From: JAWWPY01 sp964412845
Lineage (GTDB): Bacteria; Actinomycetota; Actinomycetes; Streptosporangiales; Streptosporangiaceae
Length of the DNA: 48,735 nt
Assembly: GCA_964412845.1 (NCBI GenBank)
Contig: CAYPQM010000025.1
Coordinates: forward strand, 1-48,735
Direction of reading: 5' to 3'
Shown: positions 15,862 to 23,873 of the stretch, piece after piece
Layout of the letters: every line of letters begins with the position of its first letter
Position numbering within the stretch: position 1 is the first letter of the stretch
Notes under the pieces: generated by a model
What the model saw: the letters and a program-made list of their open reading frames with translations, nothing else
Told to the model about the DNA's origin: nothing
Databases searched by the model: none
Made by a program: the position numbers and the translations under genes

Positions 15862-18849
15862 TCACGGCGACGCGGAGGGGGAGGCGGAGGGCGATCCGGT
15901 GGCTGATGGCTTGGCGCTCTTCGAGGGGGTAGGCGCCGCCTGGGCGGCCTTCTGCGCGTTGTCGAGCGCTTTCTTCATCAGGGCGATGTCCGCGCCGTAC
16001 GCGGCGAAGCCGCTCGCGGTGCCCTGCTTGAGGGCGGCCTGCGCCTGCGCGTAGTACTTCTCGGCCTGCTGCAGGTAGTTGCGGACGGCCGCGCTGGTCG
16101 TGCCCGTGCCCGTGCCCGTGCCGGAACCGCTGCCCGAGCCGGTGCCCGGCGACGTGCTGCTCGACGAGAGTCCGGGGATGATCTGGCTGAGCGCATTCTG
16201 CAGCGTCGGGCCGAAGCCGACCTGCCCGCCGTACGAGGCCAGGTACCGCTTGAGGATCGGATACGAGCCGTTGCTGCTGCTGCCTCCGGCACTCGCGGCC
16301 TGGATGTAGATGGGCTCCTCGTAGATGAGCGCACCGCCCACCGGGAGCGTGATCAGGTTCCCCTCGATGACCCTCGAGCCATTCTGCCGGTAGAGGGACA
16401 GCTGCTGGGACGCCGTTGGATCGGACTCGAACGTGCTCTGCACCTGCTCAGGCCCGAGGATGGCGGTGTTCTGGGGTAGCTGGAGCACCCGGATCTTCCC
16501 GTAGGTCGGGGATAGCGGGTTGCTGTCCACCGCCAGGTACGCGGCCATGTTCTGGCGGCCCCGCTGCACGAACGATGTGGTCAGCGAGAACTGCGTGGAC
16601 GCCCCCGGCATGGCCATGGTCAGGTAGTACGGCGCGACGGCAGCGGGCGGGCTGCCCTTCTGCGCGTTGCTCGGGTCGTTGGGCACCGCCCAGAAGTTCT
16701 GGCCGCCGTAGAAGGACTGGGCCTGCAGGACGTGATAGCGGGCCAGGATCTGGCGCTGCACCTCAAGCAGGTCCGGTGGGTAGCGCAGATGCGGCAGGAG
16801 ATTGGCCGGGATGTCGCTGCGCGGCTTGACCACGCCGGGGAACGCCTTCATCCAGGTCTGCAGGACCGGGTCCTTCCCGCCCCACTGATAAAGGTTGACG
16901 TTGCCGGTATACGCGTTCACCACGGCCTTGACCGAGTTGCGCAGGTAGTTGATCTGACCGGTGGGCTGGCCGGCCACCGCGCCACCTGGGTTGTCGCTCG
17001 TGGAGGTGGCCTGGGGCATGCTCAGCCGCTCGGAGTACGGATACAGGTCCGTGGTCGTGTAGCCGTCCACCACCCAGAAGATCTGCCCGTTGGCCACGAC
17101 CGGATAGGGATCGCCGTCCAGGGTGAGGAACGGCGCGACCTTGGCCACCCGGGCCAGCGGCTGGCGAGTGTAGAGGATCTTGGAATGGCTGTTGATGGCC
17201 CCTGAGATCAGGATGTTCAGCTCACGGAACTTCACCGCGTACAGCATGCGGTTAAGCAGCGAGCCGACCGGCACGCCGCCGCCGCCCTGGTACGTGTTGT
17301 TCTGCTGGCCGCCGGCGTTCTGTGACGGATAGTCAAGTTCCTGCTTACGGCCACCCGGCGAACCGCCGACGATCGCGTAGCCGCCCTCCTGCTCGCCGAA
17401 GTAGACCCGCGGCTGGACCAGCCCGAGCTGTCCCCGCGGCGGGATATCGCTCTCGGTGAACGTGGGGTTGCCGTCTCCTTGCGCCGTGTTGGCCTTGGCG
17501 GCGACGAACCCGAACCCGTGCGTGTACACCAGGTGCGTGTTGATCCAGTTGCCCTGGCCGGGCGGCGGCCCACCCATGTCCCGCACGGCCACCACGGTGT
17601 CCTGCGGCTGCGAGCTGCCCGGCAGCTGGTACCGGTCCACCGAGAGGATGTCGGGGAACTTGTAGAAGCTCTTGACCTGCTGAAGTTGCTGGAAGGTCGG
17701 CGAGACCACGTTGGGATCCACCAGCCGCATGCCCTGCAGAGTGCTGACCTGACTGGCCAGCTGGCTCTGTGACTCGGTCGAGAACGCCGAGTACGGCGTG
17801 GTCGATACGCCGGTCACTCCGTACGCCTGCCGGGTGGTGCCGATCTCCCGCTGGATGTAGGGGGTTTCCTTGGCCAGCTCGTTGGGCTTCACCACGAACT
17901 GCTGGATGATGGCCGGGTAGACCCCGCCGATCAGGATCGCCGACAGCACGAGCAGGCCGAATCCGACCCCCGGCAGCATCGCGCTGCGCCGGGCCGCGCC
18001 CGCGAAGAACAGCAGCGCGCACAGCAGCGCGATCACGGCGAGCACCGTCTTGGCCGGCAGCACGGCGTTGACGTCCGTGTAGGACGCCCCCGTGGTCACC
18101 GCGCCGCGCTCGGAGAAGTCGATGCCGTACCGGTCAACCCAGTAAGCCACCGCCTTGAGCAGCACGAAAGCGCCGAACAGCACGAACAGCTGGGCCTGCG
18201 CGGCCACCGTGGCCCGCGGCCGACGGCCCTCGAACCGCAGCCCGCCGTACAGGTAGTGCACCAGCGCCGCCGCGATCAGGGACAGCACCACCGCCGCGAA
18301 CAGGTAGGTCAGCACCATCCGGATGAAGGGATAGGTGAACACGAAGAACGAGATGTCCCGTTTGAACTGACGATCCTTCACGCCAAACGGAACCTGATTG
18401 GCGAACATCAGCCAGGTGCGCCAGGAACTTGAGGCGGTAAGCCCCGAGATCAGCCCGACGATCCCAAGGACCAGGCCGAGCAGCAGCCGCCGGTGCGGGT
18501 CAATCGAGATCCGGTATGCCTCCAGGCCCTGTCCCTGGGTGGCCACCGGCCGGTACATCGGCCTGAGCCGGTAGGCGAGCGCCGCGTTGAAGCCCACCAC
18601 CGCCGCCATGAACAGCGCAGCGACGAAGAAGAGCGCCCAGCGCGTGCCGTAGGTGGTGCCAAAGACAGACGTGTAGTGAACCGACCGGAACCAGAGGTAG
18701 TCGGTCCATACACCCGCGACGATGGCGACTACCACCATCAGGGCGATCACTATCCCGATGATCGGCAGGATCAGCCTCGGCCACCGGGGCAGCACCAGCG
18801 TCGGGCGACCAGCGGGCGGCCTGGCAGGGCCAGAGGGCCGGAAGGTCAC
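15862..18849 (-). CDS. UPF0182-family large membrane protein
   Basis: About 995 residues. It begins with seven hydrophobic segments over the first ~330 residues (for example LILPIIGIVIALMVVVAIVAGVW) with the family word TDYLWFRSVHYTSVFGTTYGTRW. A long extracytoplasmic domain follows, with YIQREIGTTRQAYGV, VYTHGFGFVAAKANT, QLGLVQPRVYFGEQ and PILKRYLASYGGQVGFGPTL. The C-terminus is a Gly/Thr/Ser linker, a predicted helix and a Ser/Pro tail. This family is nearly universal in actinobacteria (M. tuberculosis Rv3193c) and has no established function. The start at 18849 is preferred because GAGGTGG lies six bases upstream; a GTG at 18858 is also possible. It lies downstream of the PDZ/Lon-like gene, as in mycobacteria. 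Confidence 0.9.
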   Translation of the reverse strand: MTFRPSGPARPPAGRPTLVLPRWPRLILPIIGIVIALMVVVAIVAGVWTDYLWFRSVHYTSVFGTTYGTRWALFFVAALFMAAVVGFNAALAYRLRPMYRPVATQGQGLEAYRISIDPHRRLLLGLVLGIVGLISGLTASSSWRTWLMFANQVPFGVKDRQFKRDISFFVFTYPFIRMVLTYLFAAVVLSLIAAALVHYLYGGLRFEGRRPRATVAAQAQLFVLFGAFVLLKAVAYWVDRYGIDFSERGAVTTGASYTDVNAVLPAKTVLAVIALLCALLFFAGAARRSAMLPGVGFGLLVLSAILIGGVYPAIIQQFVVKPNELAKETPYIQREIGTTRQAYGVTGVSTTPYSAFSTESQSQLASQVSTLQGMRLVDPNVVSPTFQQLQQVKSFYKFPDILSVDRYQLPGSSQPQDTVVAVRDMGGPPPGQGNWINTHLVYTHGFGFVAAKANTAQGDGNPTFTESDIPPRGQLGLVQPRVYFGEQEGGYAIVGGSPGGRKQELDYPSQNAGGQQNNTYQGGGGVPVGSLLNRMLYAVKFRELNILISGAINSHSKILYTRQPLARVAKVAPFLTLDGDPYPVVANGQIFWVVDGYTTTDLYPYSERLSMPQATSTSDNPGGAVAGQPTGQINYLRNSVKAVVNAYTGNVNLYQWGGKDPVLQTWMKAFPGVVKPRSDIPANLLPHLRYPPDLLEVQRQILARYHVLQAQSFYGGQNFWAVPNDPSNAQKGSPPAAVAPYYLTMAMPGASTQFSLTTSFVQRGRQNMAAYLAVDSNPLSPTYGKIRVLQLPQNTAILGPEQVQSTFESDPTASQQLSLYRQNGSRVIEGNLITLPVGGALIYEEPIYIQAASAGGSSSNGSYPILKRYLASYGGQVGFGPTLQNALSQIIPGLSSSSTSPGTGSGSGSGTGTGTGTTSAAVRNYLQQAEKYYAQAQAALKQGTASGFAAYGADIALMKKALDNAQKAAQAAPTPSKSAKPSATGSPSASPSASP

Positions 18850-18858
18850 GCACACCAC

Positions 18859-19186
18859 CTCACGTCACCGTAGGCACGGGCTGACAGCCCGGCCGCGGAG
18901 CATCCCCATCGCTGATGGTTCCACGTGGCGGCGCGCTCCTACCCGTGAACTCGCCGGCCTGCGGCAAGGTTCCCGGGTGACACCCTTCCCCGACCGACGG
19001 GGACGGGCCTCTCACGATCCGCCAATCTACCGCGCGAATACGGGCCCGCCGCGCGCTCGTGGCTCTACTGTGATCATCAATCCGCGATAAGCCGGGGCCG
19101 GGCCGGGCGGGCCAGCGCGTAAAGCGCCGCAGGCGCAGCGCAGGCCCGCCCGGCCCGGCTCAGGCCCCCGCCCTTATCCGCCTACC
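18859..19186. other. Intergenic region between the PDZ/Lon-like and UPF0182 genes
   Basis: About 330 bp without a gene. It holds the long hairpin at 19097-19159 beside the PDZ/Lon-like stop. The remainder should contain the UPF0182 promoter, but no strong -35/-10 pair is visible. Confidence 0.5.
19097..19159 (-). terminator. Long GC-rich hairpin after the PDZ/Lon-like gene
   Basis: Perfect 17-bp arms, GCCGGGCCGGGCGGGCC (19097-19113) and its complement (19143-19159), with a 29-nt loop. The loop holds a smaller hairpin, GCGCC-GCA-GGCGC. It lies 28 bp beyond the stop at 19187. A strong terminator without a U-tract is the simplest reading. Confidence 0.65.
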
Positions 19187-20266
19187 TCAGCACGAAGGCA
19201 CGGACCGGCCAGCCTTCAGGGCGGCCAGGGCCTTGATGGCGCCGCCCAGCGTGCTCACCTTGACCAACCGCATCCCGGCCGGCACCGCGCCGACCGCGTC
19301 CGCGCAGTTGGCGGCAGGCGACAAGAAGACGGTCGCGCCCGCGCTGCGCGCGCCGGCCATCTTCTGCTGGATGCCGCCGATCGGCGCAACCGTGCCATCC
19401 GCCGAGATCTCACCGGTGCCGGCGATGAACTTGCCGCCGGTCAGATTTCCCCCGGGAGTCAGCTTGTCCACGATGCCGAGCGCGAACATGAGCCCTGCGC
19501 TCGGCCCGCCGATATCGCCGACATCAATCTTGATTTTGAACGGGAAGCTGAAGCTTTCCTGCACGTTCACCCCGACGACTGCTTCCCCCTGGATGCTCGC
19601 GGTCTTCAGCCGGACCTGCCTGGTCACCCCACCGCGACGGATGGTGAGGTCGACTGACGCACCTGGACGGCGCACCCGGATCAGGTCACCCGCACCAGCG
19701 TTGCAGCTGACTTGCTTGCCATCGACCGCGGTGATGACGTCACCGCGCCGCAGCACCCCTGACGCGGGCAGCTTCGCCTCGGTCGCCACGATCGTGTCGG
19801 TTGTCGTGACGTGGATGCCAAGGACGCACAGCGCCGCCGCGGTGGCCGTCTGCTGCGAGCTGACCATCTGCTGCGTGTCCTGCTGCACCACCTGCTGCTC
19901 GGTCTGGCCGGGGGTGAACAGTTCCTGTTCCGGCACGACCGCGGTGTGCGGGGTCAGCCACGCGCGCAGCGCCGTGAAGACATTGAACTCGTTGCCCGGC
20001 CCGCCCAGGAAGGACACCGTCACCAGGTTGAGATGCCCGGACGTCCGGTAGGTCGGGTGGCCGGAGATCTGGATCAGCGAGCCGGACTGAATCCGGCCCA
20101 GCGTGTTGAGCGTCGGGCCGGGGCTGAGAATCACATACGGCACCGGAAGCAGGGCGGCCACGGCCGCCGACACGACGACCCCGATCCCGGCGACGAGCAG
20201 GGTCAGGCGACGCCGGGACATCCGGCCCCGCCGCGGGCGGAGCTCATGCACTGTTGACCCACTCAC
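19187..20266 (-). CDS. Membrane-anchored PDZ domain and Lon-like (S16) serine protease
   Basis: A 359-residue protein with one membrane segment at about 22-45 (LTLLVAGIGVVVSAAVAALLPVPYVIL), so the rest is extracytoplasmic. A PDZ domain follows at about 150-230 (ASGVLRRGDVITAVDG). The C-terminal Lon-type domain has the catalytic serine in GGPSAGLMFALG (S256) and lysine in GGIQQKMAGAR (K302). The family matches M. tuberculosis Rv3194c. Its substrates are not known. The start used (GTG 20266) lies inside the 3' end of moaE, overlapping by 23 bp; a GTG at 20251 is an alternative with similar support. It is followed by a strong hairpin. Confidence 0.9.
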   Translation of the reverse strand: MSGSTVHELRPRRGRMSRRRLTLLVAGIGVVVSAAVAALLPVPYVILSPGPTLNTLGRIQSGSLIQISGHPTYRTSGHLNLVTVSFLGGPGNEFNVFTALRAWLTPHTAVVPEQELFTPGQTEQQVVQQDTQQMVSSQQTATAAALCVLGIHVTTTDTIVATEAKLPASGVLRRGDVITAVDGKQVSCNAGAGDLIRVRRPGASVDLTIRRGGVTRQVRLKTASIQGEAVVGVNVQESFSFPFKIKIDVGDIGGPSAGLMFALGIVDKLTPGGNLTGGKFIAGTGEISADGTVAPIGGIQQKMAGARSAGATVFLSPAANCADAVGAVPAGMRLVKVSTLGGAIKALAALKAGRSVPSC

Positions 20267-20660
20267 TCTCCCCGCCGGTGAATTGCTGGTGCTTCCAGAT
20301 CGGCACGCTCCGCTTCAGTTCGTCGATCAGCGCACGACACGCGGCGAACGCCTCAGCGCGGTGCGGACAGGCCACCGCCACCACGACCGCCAGGTCGCCA
20401 ATCGCCAGGTCACCGACTCGGTGCACCGCGGCGAGCGCGCGGACGTCGAAATCGGTGGCCACCTTCTCACACACCCGGCGCAGCTCATCGGCAGCCGAGG
20501 GGTGCGCGCTGTAGGCCAGCGCCACGACGTCGCGGCCATGATCGTGATCACGGACCGCGCCGGCAAACAGGGCGATTCCGCCCGCGCCGGGATCCATCAC
20601 CGCACCGCGTACCTCATCCACGGATAGCGGCCCGTCACGCAACTCGGCCATCCTGATCAC
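20244..20660 (-). CDS. moaE: Molybdopterin synthase catalytic subunit MoaE
   Basis: About 138 residues. MoaE adds two sulfurs to precursor Z using thiocarboxylated MoaD. Hallmarks are GGIALFAGAVRDHDHGR, YSAHPSAADELRR, AVHRVGDLAIGD, VAVACPHRAEAFAACRALIDELK and the near-invariant VPIWKHQQF close to the end. The start is uncertain: TTG 20675, GTG 20666, GTG 20660 and ATG 20651 are in frame, and the conserved region begins near MAELRDGPLSV. No other molybdenum cofactor gene lies in the window. The 23-bp overlap with the next gene suggests co-transcription. Confidence 0.92.
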   Translation of the reverse strand: MIRMAELRDGPLSVDEVRGAVMDPGAGGIALFAGAVRDHDHGRDVVALAYSAHPSAADELRRVCEKVATDFDVRALAAVHRVGDLAIGDLAVVVAVACPHRAEAFAACRALIDELKRSVPIWKHQQFTGGESEWVNSA

Positions 20661-20762
20661 AGTCACGCTGCCCAAGGTACTGCCTGACGGACTTGCGACT
20701 GTTCGTTAGGTGGCATGGTTCTTGGCCGCCAGCGGCCCCGCGCTGGTCTGGCCGGGCCGCCG

Positions 20763-22034
20763 TCAGCTGCCCCGCTTACGGCGGCGGGCCCGGCGCACGA
20801 TGGCTGCGGTCCCGATCACCGCGACTGTCGCCCCAGCCGCGCTGGCGGCGGTGATCGTCGCTTCCTTGCGCGCGATGCGGCGGCCCGCTACGGCGTGGTG
20901 GCCCGCCCGCTGCTCAAGCAGGACCCGGAACGCGGCTTCGTTGTCGTAGCTCGGCCGCCAGCCTGCCTCGCGCAGGACCTGGCAGTCGACGACCCAGGGA
21001 TAGACCACGTAGTGGAGGTCGGACACGGGAGCCGGGGTGATGCCGATCCGGTACAGCCGCTGCGCGGTGCCGAAGGTCAGTCCCGCGGGCAACTCGATCC
21101 GGCGCAGCCCGCTCAGTTCCTCGACCTGCTCCTCTTCCAGCCAGCCGTCGCAGCCGACCGCGAACACGCCGGTGACCTCTCCGGTCACCGCAAGCTCGAG
21201 GGCGGACACGAGATCGTCCACATGGCAGAACTGCCAGCGTGGCGCGCAGCCCTTGACGGCCAGCAGCCGCGGGGATTCGAAATGCCTCGTGATCAGCGTG
21301 TCCACGCCCTCGCCGACCAGCGCCGCCGGGCGGACCACGGTGATCGCCAGCCCGGGGTGGGCCCGCGGCGAGCGGCGCGCCAGGTGCTCGATCTCCAGCA
21401 GGTCCCCGGCGATGCTCCCGTCCGCGTCCGCGCCCAGCGGGGCGGTCTCGGCCAGCGGGACCGGGTTGTCCGGGCTGGCTCCGTAGACCATCGCGCTGGT
21501 CACCAGCACCACCCGGCCGACCCGGCCCGCGGCCGCCGCGGTCAGCACAGTCTGCGCGGCCCGCACGTTGAACGCCCGCCGGGACTTCTGATCGGAGTCG
21601 GCCGCCATGTCCAGGTCCGTGTGCACCAGGACGTCCACCCCGGTCAGGCGGCCAGCCAGGGCCGGGTCGCGGACATCCGCCAACCGCCAGGTCACCCCGA
21701 CCACGTCGCCGCGGTGATCATCGATCGCGACGACCCTGCGGACCGCGGGGGACGCGGCGAGCCGGACCGCCAGGGCATGACCGAGGCCATGGGCCGCACC
21801 GGTGACTGCCACCACCGGACCCTGCCCAGGCCCGCGGGCCGTTCCCCGTTCGCTGGCCCGGCGGGCGCGCCGCCGCGGCGGGCCGCCGGACCCGTTGTCC
21901 ACCGTGTCAGCGGGCCCGCTGGCGGCCGGGCCGCCGGCTGGCCGCGGATCGGGCTTGGCGCCTTCCTGGTCGGCCCGGGCCAGCAGCCCCATCCGGGTGC
22001 GCCGAGGGCGAACCTGGGCCTGTGCAGTGCTCAC
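20763..22034 (-). CDS. Extended SDR / NAD-dependent epimerase-like protein with basic linker and C-terminal membrane tail
   Basis: A 423-residue protein. Residues about 75-340 form an extended SDR: VVAVTGAAHGLGHALAVRLA as the Rossmann start, VLVHTDLDMAA, and VTSAMVYGASPDNPVPLAE with the tyrosine position. It lacks a clear Y-x3-K, so a classic epimerase reaction is doubtful. The first ~70 residues are Arg/Gly/Pro-rich and look disordered. The end (ITAASAAGATVAVIGTAAIVRRARRRKR) is a hydrophobic segment followed by positive charges, so the protein is probably tail-anchored facing the cytoplasm. The GTG at 22034 has GGGAG upstream. It is divergent from the DUF2342 gene, 65 bp away. The substrate is unknown. 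Confidence 0.75.
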   Translation of the reverse strand: MSTAQAQVRPRRTRMGLLARADQEGAKPDPRPAGGPAASGPADTVDNGSGGPPRRRARRASERGTARGPGQGPVVAVTGAAHGLGHALAVRLAASPAVRRVVAIDDHRGDVVGVTWRLADVRDPALAGRLTGVDVLVHTDLDMAADSDQKSRRAFNVRAAQTVLTAAAAGRVGRVVLVTSAMVYGASPDNPVPLAETAPLGADADGSIAGDLLEIEHLARRSPRAHPGLAITVVRPAALVGEGVDTLITRHFESPRLLAVKGCAPRWQFCHVDDLVSALELAVTGEVTGVFAVGCDGWLEEEQVEELSGLRRIELPAGLTFGTAQRLYRIGITPAPVSDLHYVVYPWVVDCQVLREAGWRPSYDNEAAFRVLLEQRAGHHAVAGRRIARKEATITAASAAGATVAVIGTAAIVRRARRRKRGS

Positions 22035-22099
22035 CGTGTGCCGCTCCCGGGATAACGTGGCTGATGTGACTCTTCCATCCTGCCTGAGAGGCCGAGGCG

Positions 22100-23667
22100 A
22101 TGGCTGATCCTCCCTTCGGCTTCGGCTTGCCGGGCGCTGGACGTGGCTCCGGCGACTCTGGTTCTGGCGACTCTGGTTCCGGCGGATCTGGCGGATCTGG
22201 GCCAGGTGCGGGCGATCCGCTGGGGCCGCTCGGCGACCCGCAGCAGTTCGCCGACGCGCTGCGCCAGTTCGCCGACCTGATGTCCTGGCAGGGCGGCCCG
22301 GTGAACTGGGACCTGGCCAAGAACGTAGCCCGGCAGACGGTCGCCGCCGAGGGCGACCCGAGCGTGCTGGACAAGGACCGCCAGAAAATCGTGGAAGCCA
22401 TCCGGCTGGCCGATCTCTGGCTGGACGAGGTGACCAGCTTCCCCAGCGGCGTGCGGACCGCGCAGGCCTGGAGCCGGTCGGAATGGGTCGAGGCGACCCT
22501 GCCGGTCTGGTCGAAGCTTTGCGACCCGATCGCGGACAAGGCTGTCAACGCCATGGGCGGGCTGCTCACCGAGGACCCCGACGAGTTGGGCGGCGAACTG
22601 CCCGCGGAACTGGGTTCTGCCCTCAAGGCGGTCACCGGTGGCCTCGGCGGCATCGGCGGCCTTGGCTCAATGATGCGCCGGATCGGCGGGATGATGGTCG
22701 GCAGCCAGACCGGCGCGGCCGTCGGCGCGCTGGCCCGGGAGGTGGTCAGCTCGACCGATGTCGGGCTGCCGCTCGGCCCGGAAGGCACGGCGGCTCTCCT
22801 GCCGGCCGGGGTGGCCGCCTTCGGTGCGGGCCTGTCGGTTCCTGAGGATGAGATCCGGATCTTCCTGGCCTTGCGGGAGGCGGCGCACCACCGGCTGTTC
22901 GCGCACGTGCCCTGGCTGCGGGCCCGCCTGATGGGTGCCGTCGAGGAGTACGCCCGGGGTATCACGGTGGATTCTGCCGCGTTGCGTGACGCCATGCCGC
23001 AGATCGACCCGGCCAACCCGGAAGCGCTGCGCGATGCGCTGGCGGGTGCCGCGCTGTTCCAGCCCGAGGACACCGATCAGCAGAAGGCCGCCCTGGCCCG
23101 CCTGGAGACCGCGCTGGCACTGGTTGAGGGCTGGATCGCGACCGTGGTGGATGCCGCGGCCGGCGACCGGCTCCCGCAAGCGGGCGCGCTCGCCGAGGCG
23201 ATCAGGCGCCGCAGAGCCACCGGTGGACCGGCTGAGCGCACGTTCGCGACCCTGGTTGGCCTGGAACTACGGCCGCGCAGGCTGCGGGAAGCCGCGGAAA
23301 TCTGGCGGGATCTCACCGAGGCGCGTGGCCTTGACGGCCGGGATGCCCTGTGGACGCACCCCGACCTGCTGCCGACGGCTGAGGACTTCGACGACCCGGC
23401 GGGCTTCGTCCGCGGTCGGCCAGAACTGGACATGTCGGCCCTCGACGAGCAGCCGCCAGCCGACCCCGGCCCCTCCGGTGAAGCCGGCCCCTCCGGNNNN
23501 NNNNNNNNNNNNNNNNNNNNNNNNNNNNNNNNNNNNNNNNNNNNNNNNNNNNNNNNNNNNNNNNNNNNNNNNNNNNNNNNNNNNNNNNNNNNNNNNCCGG
23601 CCCCTCCGGTGAAGCCGGCCCCTCCGGCGAGGACGAGCCCCCGGACGGCTCGCGGCCGTCCCAGTAG
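22100..23667 (+). CDS. DUF2342 / zincin-like protein associated with F420 genomes; gap near the C-terminus
   Basis: About 520 residues, with exact length unknown because of the gap. The core includes LRQFADLMSWQGGPVNWDLAKN, TQTGAAVG-type glycine-rich helices and REAAHHRLFAHVPWLRARL, which are features of the DUF2342 family (Rv3195-like). This family has been called a putative hydrolase or zinc-dependent metalloprotease linked to F420-making genomes. I see no exact HExxH; the EAAHH stretch occupies that place. The gap flanks require a length of 2 modulo 3, so the 100-N placeholder breaks the frame. Read correctly, the gene ends at the TAG at 23667. GDSGS repeats lie near the N-terminus and GPSGEA repeats surround the gap. 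The PDZ/Lon-like and UPF0182 genes nearby match the mycobacterial order. Confidence 0.85.
22151..22198 (+). repeat. 15-bp and 9-bp repeats at the DUF2342 N-terminus
   Basis: GGCGACTCTGGTTCT-type units at 22151-22165 and 22166-22180 (GDSGS), then two 9-bp GGCGGATCT units (22181-22198). They encode a flexible Gly/Ser linker. Confidence 0.85.
23469..23632 (+). repeat. 18-bp in-frame repeats near the DUF2342 C-terminus, including the gap
   Basis: The unit GGCCCCTCCGGTGAAGCC (GPSGEA) occurs on both sides of the N run at 23497-23596. The array ends in an acidic tail before the stop. Confidence 0.88.
23497..23596. other. Assembly gap (100 N) in the DUF2342 array
   Basis: A 100-N placeholder inside an 18-bp tandem array. 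The true length must be 2 modulo 3 for the flanks to share a frame. Confidence 0.9.
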
Positions 23668-23873
23668 CAGCTCTCCCGAGCAACGCTCATCCCACCTGTA
23701 ACAATTCTGCCTCTAGTACCAAGTAATCATCGGGAATGCTCGGTTTGTGGTCGATTCCCGTCGGACGCACCGCGGCGGGAGTCCACGAACCCGGAGGTGG
23801 GTCACGGCACTACTGCGCCGCCCCGCCACGGCGGGCAGACTGAGCATGCTGGAACGCGGTACCGGGAGGCAGC

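Noticed and set aside
22862..22925. A classical HExxH zinc site in the DUF2342 protein
   Set aside because: The local sequence is REAAHHRLFAH, which does not give HExxH. Metalloprotease activity was therefore not claimed.
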